The notes beneath the pieces are model-generated. The model saw nothing but the letters and a program-made list of their open reading frames with translations. It made no database searches and had not been told where the DNA came from. 64,000 nt of DNA from Pseudofabraea citricarpa (lineage: Eukaryota > Ascomycota > Leotiomycetes > Helotiales > Dermateaceae): the NCBI GenBank assembly GCA_029641185.1, contig JAPWGK010000002.1, positions 2,480,001-2,544,000 of the forward strand, read 5' to 3'. Shown piece by piece: positions 10,828 through 21,226 of the stretch. The number at the start of each line of letters is the position of its first letter. Positions within the stretch are counted from its first letter, which is position 1. The translations under genes were made by a program, and so were the position numbers.

Positions 10828-11718
10828 GACTGTCAGGTGAAATCAAGGCAAATCAGTTGATGAGTGAAGGAATAACATACGATATAAAAGTGCAGCTCAA
10901 GAACACCTTATCTTCCCCTAGGCCTCACAAATTAAAACATGCAGTCTTGCAAACTTTTGCGCGACCTCCTCCTCGTCACTTAAACTCAAAGTACGATAAA
11001 AGACCTGAAGTCCGAAGACAGGGTATCGTACATGAACCTACAGATGCCAAGTTTAAAAAGAGCACGAATCAAAGATGTCAATCTCGGAAGTCTAGAACAC
11101 GTACCACCAAAAAACAGCACAGAATGGAGATCGACTTTGTCGGAACCCCTACCTCTTAGAGGTGTCAAACTTTATTCTTTAGCCCCGCTCCGGCTAAGGA
11201 TCCAAGTTATCAACATTCGATGATAGGTCAGTTTGAACGAACCAAATTAGTGCGTGCTGATGTCAAACTTTTTGAAATGCGTGAAGCCTTTCTAATAGGA
11301 CATCATTCTACATTTCTGATTCTTTTGAGCACATTGCATTGATAAAAATGTTGTCTTGACGTTAATCACAAGCGAAGTGTGGACTTTGGAAGGGAACTCC
11401 CGCATCCCGCGGACCATCTGCCGAGACTCTCTCATGGAAAGTTTAATAGAACTCCCGAGTAGAGCCGTGATCAAGACAAGGGGCGCAATCCTTCATGCTC
11501 CTCTCATGAGACGAACTACTTGATCCATTTCCAAGCAATCGTGGTTAGTCACCTCTGGCTTTCGATTCTTGAGCCAAGACAAGTGAGTACCGAAACACCT
11601 GCGAGAGTTTTTGCGGTCTTTGAGATCTTTGCCTTTGATTTTTCTTACTTTCCCCCTCATTGTAATCATACGCCTAGTGACAATTTCAAGACGAGCCTTT
11701 CACAAGTTACTCGAAGCA
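10828..11718. promoter_or_regulatory. Divergent promoter, MFS permease / monooxygenase
   Basis: 891 bp between the two start codons. No other gene seen; small open frames here have no recognisable features. Expected to hold both promoters and 5' UTRs. Confidence 0.5.
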
Positions 11719-13335
11719 ATGGCCTCCGATCTGGATTACGATGTAATAATCATCGGAGCCGGACTATCAGGAATATATACTCTCATTCGAGCACGAGAGC
11801 TAGGGATGCGCGTCAAAGTCGTAGAGATGGGATCTGCGGTAGGAGGTACATGGTTTTGGAATCATTATCCTGGGGCACGCTTTGATTCAGAGAGTTACAC
11901 CTATGGATTTTCTTTCTCCGAGGAACTGTTGAATGAATGGCATTGGATCGAGCGGTTCTCACCTCAACCGGAAACTCTCAAGTATATCAACTACGTCTGT
12001 GACAAGTTTGATCTCACGAGAGATATTCAGTTCAACACTGAGATTACATCTGCTCATTTTCAAGATACCAGTAGGTCTTGGGAATTGACTGATAGAGACG
12101 GACAAAAATACTCTACCAGATTCCTTATCACTGCCATGGGCCCATTGACAAAACCAACCTTGCCAAATATTCCAGGAGTACAGAATTTCAAAGGAACAGC
12201 ATACCACACTTCTCGCTGGCCAGATCATACTCCGAATCTGGAAAATAAGCGAATTGGCATCATTGGAACCGGAGCAACTGCCATCCAGATAATTCCGGAG
12301 GTGGCTAAAACCGCAGGAAGTCTAACAGTCTTTCAACGCACACCAAACTGGACTGCTCCTCTACATAATGGTCCTGTTTCTGTTGAAGAGATGCAGTCAA
12401 TTCGTGAGCGTTATCCTGAGATTTTCAAGCGTTGTAAAGAGACATGGAATGGATTCATTCACGCCGCAGACACTCGAAAGACACTCGAGGTTGATCCCGC
12501 AGATCGTGAGATATTCTGGGAAGGTCTTTTCTCTCAGCCAGGTTTTGCTAAGTGGTTGAGTAATTTTGGAGACATTGCGACAGACCAGGCGGCAAATGAT
12601 GCATTCAGCGATTTTGTTGCCCGCAAAATTCGAGAGCGTGTCAAGGATCCTTGGACAGCTGAAAGACTCGTCCCGAAGAACCACGGTTTTGGTACTCGAC
12701 GTGTACCTCTTGAAACGTTCTACTATGAAGTGTACAATCGGGACAATGTGCGCCTGGTCGACATCAATGAGACGCCGATTGAAAATATCACAGAACAAGG
12801 TATCAAGACAAGTGCCGACAACTTTGATTTTGATATTATTATATACGCGACTGGATTCGATGCCATTACTGGCGCCTTTGACGCAATTGATTTCCAGGGC
12901 ATTAATGGGGTTAAGCTGAAAGACATATGGGAAGGCGGACCGAAGACATTTCTCGGTCTCACTGTTCAAGACTTCCCAAACATGTTCATGGTTATGGGGC
13001 CACATCAAGCGTTTGGCAATATTCCACGCAGCATTGAATATGCTGTCGGCTGGATCAGTCGTCTACTTCAATATTGCAAGGAGCATGACATAACATACGT
13101 GGAGGCAACTGGAGATGGTGTCAAGTGGTGGACTGATCATGTTAAAGACTGCTCGAAAGGATTACTTGCTAATAATGTTGATTCGTGGATGACTGGTGTA
13201 AACAAAAATGTTGCTACCAAGCAGACAAGAATCATTGCTCGATATAGTGGTAGCGCGGTTGGATATAGAAAGCGGTGTGACGATGTCGCCGATGCAAATT
13301 ATGAGCGCATGATCTTAAAGAATGCAGTGGGTTAG
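11719..13335 (+). CDS. Flavin-dependent Baeyer-Villiger-type monooxygenase
   Basis: FAD/NADPH enzyme of 538 aa in one exon that inserts oxygen next to a ketone, giving esters or lactones. The start is the ATG at 11719 (MASDLDYDV); the open frame runs 36 codons further back but from TTG. Domain order: FAD-binding GAGLSG at residues 13-18; GGTWFWNHYPGARFDSES, the strongly conserved CHMO-family stretch; the Baeyer-Villiger fingerprint FKGTAYHTSRWPD starting near residue 157; a second Rossmann motif GTGATAIQ near 183 for NADPH; and ATGFDAITGAFD and MGPHQAFGNIP in the C-terminal half. All expected residues are present. It is divergent from an ACS permease and near NmrA and Zn2Cys6 genes, so it may belong to a small catabolic or secondary-metabolic cluster. 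Substrate cannot be read from sequence. Confidence 0.93.
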   Translation: MASDLDYDVIIIGAGLSGIYTLIRARELGMRVKVVEMGSAVGGTWFWNHYPGARFDSESYTYGFSFSEELLNEWHWIERFSPQPETLKYINYVCDKFDLTRDIQFNTEITSAHFQDTSRSWELTDRDGQKYSTRFLITAMGPLTKPTLPNIPGVQNFKGTAYHTSRWPDHTPNLENKRIGIIGTGATAIQIIPEVAKTAGSLTVFQRTPNWTAPLHNGPVSVEEMQSIRERYPEIFKRCKETWNGFIHAADTRKTLEVDPADREIFWEGLFSQPGFAKWLSNFGDIATDQAANDAFSDFVARKIRERVKDPWTAERLVPKNHGFGTRRVPLETFYYEVYNRDNVRLVDINETPIENITEQGIKTSADNFDFDIIIYATGFDAITGAFDAIDFQGINGVKLKDIWEGGPKTFLGLTVQDFPNMFMVMGPHQAFGNIPRSIEYAVGWISRLLQYCKEHDITYVEATGDGVKWWTDHVKDCSKGLLANNVDSWMTGVNKNVATKQTRIIARYSGSAVGYRKRCDDVADANYERMILKNAVG

Positions 13336-14155
13336 ATGCATCTTGTCATGATAATGCTAGGGATATACCATCTAGATAATGAAGATCCATACTATTTCAT
13401 ATGCGAAAAATATTTTGGTTCTCTGTGTCATAGATTATAGTGCCTGTTGATTGCTGGTATCTTCGTTACTTATAGCGACCGACTAATTAGTCTTAACATC
13501 TGCATATTACTCATGAAACGTGAACCAGTTAATTGTAATATTATAGATGAAATTCCAGCGGCTGAATTGTCTGTCGTGTTTAAAGATCATCGTCATAAAA
13601 GCTCTTACAAATTTTGAAATGTTTCTGGAAATTTAAGTACCAGGCCGTATCATGATTGTTAACTTCCATATAGTGTTGTTCATGGAAACATGCGAGGCGA
13701 GTGTAATCAAAATCCGATCATTGAAGTTGGAGAAAGGTTTTCCCTAGGCAAGAGAACACTAACTTATACACAAAATACTCATATCAAAGGTTGAAGTATT
13801 ATCCTTGGTAATTTTGAAGACAGCAACAAACGGTGTTTGGTCAGCAACTAAAACACAATCATAACACGACTCTGGAAGTTTAAGCGAGATGGGTTTACTG
13901 GGCAGATTCCCATCTGATCTTATTATCCAATCTGAACCCTACTTAATGACTTGAAAATTTCATTTCCTACCTAAATAAAGAAGTTGATACGCAATAACTG
14001 TTACCTGAAATAGCTACGCACTAACAGTTGAACATCAAAAGAAAAAACAGAAACAAAATTTCAAATTCCATGCACTTGTTTCTTTCAATATTGAGCTTAC
14101 CAGAGCACATCAAAGGCGATACTCAGTGACATAGTAGGCCTTCACCTTATTTAGC
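13336..14155. other. Intergenic, AT-rich
   Basis: 820 bp between convergent genes. No open frame or RNA gene that I can support. Confidence 0.5.
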
Positions 14156-14709
14156 CTAGGTACGCTTGAACGCCCCTCCGAAAATGCGGCTCATCCGCTT
14201 TCCCCTGACCTTTCTCTCGGGATCGTAGCTGCCCGTGCAAACAGCTGTGACACAATCCCACGCATTGGTAACTTGACAAGTCGGGCCACCTAATCCAACC
14301 GTACAAGTATCCACAGTATTGAGAGGATCGGTGGTAGGCGTACAAGTCCATGACTCGCCATGGTCATTTGTTGCCGAGACAGTACCATCACCAGCAATAT
14401 CCGAATAGGTGGTCGTCTGGAGACAGATATTGCATGAGTCCCCTGCTGAGAGCTGGTCTTGATAGGTACCACTGATCTCCACAGCAGTGTCGCATGAATC
14501 TGCTCCGGAGGGGTTCACTGATATGGGTAAGATTATAGTTGTCAGATAGGCACGAAAGACTTACTGGCGTAGTAGCTGAATTCTTGATTGTTGGCTCCTC
14601 CACCGCCAATATCAACCTGGGTGCAGCCCCATTCTTGGATAGTGTAATCTGCAAGAGTGGAAGTGAAAATTTGAGCTGCAGCTACGATTAAGGTGATTTG
14701 AAACTTCAT
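14156..14709 (-). CDS. Small secreted cysteine-rich protein, unknown function
   Basis: Two exons, 14709-14565 and 14517-14156, with a 47-nt intron (GTAAGT..CAG) give 168 aa. The first about 20 residues (MKFQITLIVAAAQIFTSTLA) form a clear signal peptide with an Ala cleavage site. The mature part has nine Cys, is rich in Asp, Thr and Gly, and has Trp-Cys pairs (EWGC, SWTC, AWDC). It ends in a basic tail with a dibasic GKR motif that could be a Kex2-type processing site. I recognise no known domain. Size, secretion signal and Cys content fit the class of candidate effectors or cell-surface proteins, but that is only a class description. It stands alone next to a long gene-poor stretch. Confidence 0.75.
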
Positions 14710-16963
14710 TCTGTTTGAATGAATTTATACTTTGAGATAGTTGATAAGTGTTTGTCCGTGAAGTTTACAGATGAAGTAGAGAATGATGCGGAGATACATA
14801 ACACCAAACTTTCCTTATATACCCTTTCCCTCAGAATTGAACAGATCTTTTCAGCTGAACTAATGTCATCATACATAAATCAAACAACTACTACCTTCCT
14901 ATTACCACCTCGTCGTTTTGTGCTTCTCAGCCATGAAGCTGTTTGCCTTCTAAGTTGAGCTTAGTATGGTAATTATAATAACCATCATTGTGAGCATCCA
15001 TCCGTCCCTTGCAGTGTTACATTGAGTTTACGTGAGCAGTACTAGTTATTCTTCATCTCTGTAAAGTTATAGGTGGAAACTGTCCACGGTGGATAAACTA
15101 ATAGGTCAGCTGAATCGAAGCTATGTTGCGCATGACATGGCCTTGGCTTACACGGGAACTAGTTCAAACAACTACTCATTGCCTCTGAAGTAATAGGCAG
15201 GCAAATTCTTCACTCTCATCTCATTACTGGCTCTGCAAACTTTATGAATACCATAAGCCGCTAATCTTTCGCTTCCATCCCCACACTTACCAATGGAGCC
15301 TGGCTTGGTCGCTATTGCTTGCAAGGATAAAATACATCCGAGGTATCGATGCGGCGTAGCGTTAGTTTTCTATCGTTTCTAAACATCTAGAACTACATGA
15401 CATCATTACTCTGGCTATATTGATTTCAGATGGTAAGCATATTACGTAGCATTTTCAGAAGTAGAAGGAGGATATCAGTATAACACTATAATTTTCAAGC
15501 ACCATAGCCTTAGACGCGGGAAGTTCAGCCCCCAAGCTATGTCTTATAACAAGGTTGTTTACGAGAAAGATGAAATTTAGGGGCTTTAATAGGTTGCTTG
15601 ATACAAGCTGCTCTAGGGTGAATATAAGCTTTGCATGAATTCTTGGTAAGATTGGTGAAGGAATTTTGATTCCACATCGTTTACAGTCATGTTCCCCAGG
15701 GTAATCTTCTTCGTGTTTGTCAGGTAAGGTAAAATCACTTTTCAACCCTAACTTGTTTTAGCCTCAGATCCCGTGAATAGGATTACTTGGTGCGAGATGA
15801 TGCTTATGGAAATGCATAGATGTATGTTTCGATGGTGTTTCAATTGGATTCGATATAAAATGATCAGAAGTACATTGAGTTTCCCAAATCCTCATGGTAT
15901 GCAATATATCTTTTTTTAAGATAATCTCGGTCTGTGATAAAACATCAACCATGCTAAAGTCAGATTTGAACTGTCAGTATTGAGTTTTGGTTGGTAGGCC
16001 GAGATATTAAATAGTATTTCAATCTCTTCTGAGAAATATTTAGCAGCTCTAAACGACCCACTCAAATCATTTTGCTCAATTTACTTGTTTAACTCACTAA
16101 GAAAATACAAAAATTTCATGCGATCTTCTTTTACACTACTGCAACCGTGTAATATCTCATGTATAACATTTGATATTTAATTAGGTATAATCACTAAAGC
16201 AAACGGATGTTGATTAACCTTTCCTGAAAACGATAACCCTCTGGCACTACTAATACTAACTTCATTCAACGTCCGCATTAAAACCCGATTTTTTCTTTTA
16301 TTTCTTTTAAATGACCATACTTATATTATAATTCATGTCTGAACGTAGCAGTCGAAATAGTAATTTATGACAAGTACTCTAATTTATGGTGGTAATACAT
16401 ATATGAACCTTTTAATAAAGTAAGATATTTTATCGTGAAGTTAATTTAAGCACTTTAATACAGTACTTAAAATTCAGCAAATCGCTTTATCGGTAGGCTA
16501 CATTTTGTATTTGAAAGGTGTAGCTATCTATATAGTTAACTAATAATCGTTGGTTTTGTTACTGGAGGCAGGGCCTTGAGGATTGCAAAGGTTATGTGGA
16601 GCTACCGTAAACGTTTTTGGTGGGTATTTTTCCCCTATCGATTTTTTTTTATTTAAAAAAAAATCCATGATCCCTTTAAACCTCCATTACATGAATCTCC
16701 AAGAAGCAACATCATGGTAGATAACCATGGCAAAGAAATCGGCAAATGCTCTCCTCCCGCACTCGGTCAATCAGCGATAAATGCGAACTTGAGCTCGGGC
16801 CGGGGAGGTTTGCGAACAATGCGTAAGGCATTAATTTTATTTTTTTATCCTATCGGCCCAATTCTCGGTGGCTGGGGACACGTGGATATAACGCCTATTG
16901 GAACATCTTTCGACGCTGTTTGCAGATGTCGTTGATCGTTGAATAGGAAGAGTTACCGTCACC

Positions 16964-16986
16964 GCTACTGCTACTGCTACTGCTAC
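16964..16986. repeat. (GCTACT)n microsatellite
   Basis: Nearly four perfect hexanucleotide units in non-coding DNA. Confidence 0.85.
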
Positions 16987-17352
16987 ACAACCTGCAATTG
17001 AAATTCTCCACTACTTCGGCCGCTAGTTCCAACCCCCTAATCCCAACAATCCTCATCCCCCGCGTGGTTTGTGGCATCCTTTTACTTGACAGGCCCTCAA
17101 ATACCTACTGCTGTTTGGCTTCCTGCATCTTGAATTTCCCCGCCACGTTACCGGTAATCCACTTCCCGAGATGCCCTCTCGCTTTCTGCCCCCACTTTGC
17201 TAGCAGTACGAGCAAACAGACCTGAAAGTAGGAATTGGGGTAACGATTCATAAGGAAACGATCTTCCGACCGGCCAAGATTTAAGAAGATTTAACCAATA
17301 CCCCATTTCTGGTCTTCTGACGTGCTGACATGCTGGCTGTCGTACGAGAGAT

Positions 17353-17399
17353 CTGGGGGATTATAAGGGCGGTCTGCGAGGTACTTCCCCTTATATATA
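17353..17399 (+). promoter_or_regulatory. Beta-glucosidase core promoter: CreA-like site and TATA box
   Basis: CTGGGG at 17353-17358 fits the CreA/Mig1 consensus SYGGRG, and TATATATA at 17392-17399 lies 86 bp before the start codon. Carbon-catabolite repression of the adjacent GH3 gene is plausible but rests on a six-base match. Confidence 0.45.
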
Positions 17400-17484
17400 C
17401 GTGTGACCACTCGAAAACACTTACGTCGTGAACGAGGTTTTCAGTCTTCAGAAATCTGTTGCTAATTCGATCGCTCAGGACAAG

Positions 17485-20200
17485 ATGCGTCTTTTTAATA
17501 ACGTATTTCTGCCTACTGGCCTCGCTCTCATTTCAATTGGCTCAGGAATAGCTCAGAACTTAAGTGATGATACTGCTTGGTATGGCCTGTCCCCACCAGT
17601 GTATCCGTCGCGTAAGTTCTATCCCGTTTATAACTCTTCTTATTCGGCAGATAAAAATTCAGTTGCTGACATAGTCCTCGTTAAATATAGCAATTGGAAA
17701 TGGTTCAGGAGTATGGTCATCAGCATACGTAAAATCGCAAGCTCTTGTGAGCCAGATGACCTTAGAAGAGAAGGTGAATATGACTCGGGGCTACAGTGTC
17801 ACTTACAATACCTGCAGTGGTAACTCAGGCAGTGTTCCTCGCCTGGGTTTTCCAGGAATGTGCTTGCAAGATGCAGGCAATGGAGTTAGAGATGCCGATT
17901 TTGTAAACTCCTATCCTTCTGGCATTCATATTGGAGCTGGTTGGGATAAGAATTTGGCTTATGACCTAGCCAATTCTATGGGGGCTGAGTTTCGTGCTAA
18001 AGGAGGTAAATCTTCACACCTGAGTTATAAAGAGCGACCGAGGAAACACTGATCGTTCATAGCAAATGTTGCTTTGGGTCCGGTTGCTGGACCACTTGGA
18101 CGCGTTGCTCTTGGTGGCAGAAACTGGGAAGGCTTTACAGTAGATCCATACTTGTCTGGCATCATGACTGGCAAAACAGTGAAAGGTGTACAAGATGGTG
18201 GCGCTATGGTTTCTTTAAAGGTATGCGACACATCGTTCATCAGAAGAAGGAGAATTCTGCATGAATACACCATCTAAATCCCTATTTATCCCCATTTATC
18301 CCAGTCAAAGGCACTTACTGACTGCTCAAAATTTTAGCATCTGCTCGGCAACGAGCAAGAAACAAACAGAAGACCTTATGGTAATATCTCAGCTGCCTCA
18401 ATGAATATCGATGACAAAACACTGCACGAAACTTACCTGTGGCCTTTTATGGACGGCATAAAAGCTGGTGCAGCATGTGTCATGTGCTCTTATAATCGAC
18501 TCAACAATTCTTACGGTTGCCAGAACAGTAAACTTCTGAACGGGATCCTAAAAACCGAGCTTGAATTTGAAGGATTTGTACTCTCGGACTGGAATGCGCA
18601 ACATAGTGGTGTTGGTAGCGTTTTAGCTGGTTTGGATATGGTTATGCCATATGGTGGCTTTTGGGGAGAAAACTTAACCGAGTCTGTTAAGAATGGATCT
18701 GTGAGCGAGGACAGGGTCACTGATATGGCTACTCGGTAAGTCTTCAAGAATTACTTTTTAGGGGACTATCTAACTTTAAACGTAGTATTCTAGCTGCGTG
18801 GTATTTTACAGGCCAAGACCTCCACACACATCAACTTCCTGGCCATGGAATTCAAAATCTTAGCTTACCACACGAGATTGTTGACGCAAGAAACCCCGCA
18901 TCAAGAACCGTGTTGATGGATGGAGCAGTTGCTGGCCATGTTCTTCTCAAGAATGTAAATGGTACCTTGCCATTGAAGAAACCAAAAATGCTCTCGCTTT
19001 ATGGCTACGACGCAGTTGTACCTGTGTCAAAGAATACAGATGTTCTTTTTACACTTGGGTATGAAGCATACCCTGCAATGGCAGCTGCAACCTTAGGAAC
19101 TGAACAACATTTCCTACAATATGCCCTTGGAGGGACTATTGTCTCTGGTGCGAGAAGTGGCGCGAATTCTCCACCATACATCAGTGCTGTAAGTACATTG
19201 CGCAGCATTTGAGATCCCCATATTGATTGATCTATTACAAAATCTGACATCTCTTTAGCCATTCAACGCAATCCAGCAGCGTGCTGTCGATGACGGAACA
19301 TGGGTAAATTGGGACTTCAACGTAACCAACCCTGGCGTCAATGCTGCTTCAACCGCATGCCTCGTTTTTATTAACGCAATAGCAACTGAAGGTTGGGATC
19401 GAGAGGGACTTCATGACGACTATAGCGATAGTTTGATTGAGAATGTTGCATCAAAATGTGCCAACACAATAGTCGTCATTCACAATTCTGGGATCCGTTT
19501 AGTTGATCGATGGATTGACCACCCAAATATTACTGCTACAATCATGGCTCACTTACCTGGCCAAGATTCTGGAGCAGCATTAGTGAAAATTCTCTATGGC
19601 GACGTATCGCCTTCAGGGAAGTTACCTTATACTCTCGCGAAGAATGAAACTGACTACAATGTTTATCGTCCTTGCGAGAGCTCAATCAACGTCGCATTTC
19701 CACAATGCAATTTCACCGAAGGCAATTACCTCGATTACAAAGATTTTGAGGCTAGAAATATCGAGCCGCGGTATGAGTTTGGGTTTGGTCTAAGCTATAC
19801 TACTTTCGAGTTCTCATCTCTTGTCATCCAAGGCCATGATGCTTCCCTATTCCCCTCAGCTGCAAACTCCAGCGATATCCGCGCAATAAACAACAGCACG
19901 TTATGGGATACTGTCGCAAGCATACAGGCTTCACTCCTTAATAGCGGCTCTGTCGATGGTGCCGAGGTCATGCAACTTTATCTGGGGATTCCCAATAGCC
20001 CAGCTAAACAGCTGCGCGGCTTTGAGAAGGTCGTCCTCGCACCGGGGCAATCTGCGAAGGCTAACTTCGATATTCAGCGCAGAGATATAAGTGTTTGGAG
20101 TGTGGTGGAGCAGAAGTGGATCCTACAGAGTGGAATCTACTCCGTCTACGTCGGGGCGAGCAGCCGTGATATCAGACTCACAGGCAGTTTCATTATCTAG
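17485..20200 (+). CDS. Secreted beta-glucosidase, glycoside hydrolase family 3
   Basis: Retaining exo-glycosidase of 780 aa that releases glucose from cello-oligosaccharides or other beta-glucosides outside the cell. Six exons: 17485-17611, 17691-18005, 18063-18220, 18338-18735, 18786-19188 and 19259-20200. Residues 1-23 form a signal peptide ([16 protein letters not shown]). The (alpha/beta)8 domain shows [39 protein letters not shown], a HLLGNEQE segment and the nucleophile motif [11 protein letters not shown] with catalytic Asp284. The second domain contains WDREGL and [16 protein letters not shown], followed by a C-terminal FnIII-like domain ending in [10 protein letters not shown]. Many N-X-S/T sites fit secretion. 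It lies in front of a sugar transporter and polyol dehydrogenase, consistent with plant-sugar use. Aglycone preference cannot be told. Confidence 0.94.
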
Positions 20201-20350
20201 AAAACCATAGTGTTAGAATGAAGATATTCTAGTTCCAGAATGGAATTCAAATCACTTAACGGTCAAGATTTCCGTGCGTGGCGTTGCCCGGTCTAAGTTA
20301 TTGACTAAGTGAGCACAGCTACGGAGCGCTCCCCGACCAACTTCCATGTT

Positions 20351-20374
20351 TTTGACGCGCAATTACGCGTCAAA
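20351..20374. repeat. Inverted repeat TTTGACGCG / CGCGTCAAA, 6-nt spacer
   Basis: Two perfect 9-bp arms around CAATTA, about 150 bp past the beta-glucosidase stop. The arms contain GACGCG, close to the MluI cell-cycle box ACGCGT. Could form a hairpin or bind a dimer. Confidence 0.85.
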
Positions 20375-20869
20375 CCCGACGCTTGCCTAAGTGGGTGTTA
20401 GCTAGAATTCGAAACTGGTTCGATGGGAAAGTGTTCGTTTGAAAAAAAAGAGAAATCCCCAAAAATTGTCGCAATGGTGGTTGTTTAGGTCGGTGTCTGC
20501 TGCAAGTGCTACTTGCTGTATCTCATAAGCGTACTACTTGATTATCTCATCGCATGCTCTTGATTCGCATAGCCACTTATAACACCGTTGTGGATAAAAA
20601 TCGAATACATTGATAGTAGCTCGAGTGTTAGTGAACGTGACGGAGACATGCCCGAGTTATGAAGTCGCCTCCCAATGCCAAACTGATCTCCCGGTTCCCG
20701 GCGGAATTGAGAAGAGGCTGATTTGTGATCTTCCTGATGTTTTGTTACGTAGCCTACTTCTTACTACCTACCTTAAGCAGGTGTTCCTTGAGTAAAGTTC
20801 CATAGCTCGGTGGGTTCCTCCGTAGTAAAAGCATTAGCGGGGCTTATGCTTAATATGAGAGACTAAGCT

Positions 20870-20884
20870 CGGTGGTTTTCACCG
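20870..20884. promoter_or_regulatory. CGG-N9-CCG palindrome, candidate Zn2Cys6 binding site
   Basis: TCGG then nine bases then CCGA at 20869-20885; the symmetry extends so that TCGGTG mirrors CACCGA. It is about 340 bp upstream of the sugar-transporter start. The same half-sites and spacing recur at 25633-25647 in the dehydrogenase/SDR promoter. Confidence 0.5.
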
Positions 20885-21226
20885 AACCCCTTGCTTAGCG
20901 AAAGAATTAGGTTTTTTTCCAAACTGATGAAGCCTAGCCAAAGTAACAAGCAGAGCCGTGTACAGTATACGAGGTACGAAGACTCTCAGCTCGGCTCATA
21001 GTATGGCAATTTGGGCGCTCTCCGAGGACTGAATCTCTGGGGCAAGCCCAGCCCCAGATCCCCACACTTCTCCTCTTCGCTTAAAACAACATGATTTATC
21101 AAAGCTAGATAGATGCGCAGTTCACTGTTAGTTGGTTTTCTATATAATGAACTGCTTTCCCCACGATAGTCAATTACATTAAATCCTTGTATCTCCAAAG
21201 TCATTGCAATTGAAGACTCAAGCACC

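Larger units (their letters stand above)
14710..17484. other. Long AT-rich gene-free stretch
   Basis: 2.8 kb with no supportable gene; the open frames present are short and featureless. The part from about 15.9 to 16.7 kb is markedly AT-rich with A/T homopolymers. A GCTACT microsatellite (16964-16986) is present, and the last 400 bp form the beta-glucosidase promoter. Confidence 0.5.
20201..21226. promoter_or_regulatory. Beta-glucosidase 3' flank and sugar-transporter promoter
   Basis: 1.0 kb without a supportable gene. It holds a 24-bp inverted repeat (20351-20374), two copies of AGCTCGGTGG (20804-20813 and 20866-20875), and the CGG-N9-CCG palindrome at 20870-20884. Confidence 0.6.

Noticed and set aside
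15900..16700. AT-rich block considered as a RIP-degraded transposon
   Set aside because: No terminal repeats, no target duplication and no remnant of a transposase or reverse transcriptase frame is visible; dinucleotide RIP indices would be needed.
16714..17225. Short plus-strand frames in the gene-poor stretch before the beta-glucosidase
   Set aside because: Random-looking composition, no splice logic or domain; overlaps the microsatellite.
20404..20426. GGTTCGATGGG resembling a tRNA B box
   Set aside because: No matching A box or acceptor stem in range, so no cloverleaf can be drawn.
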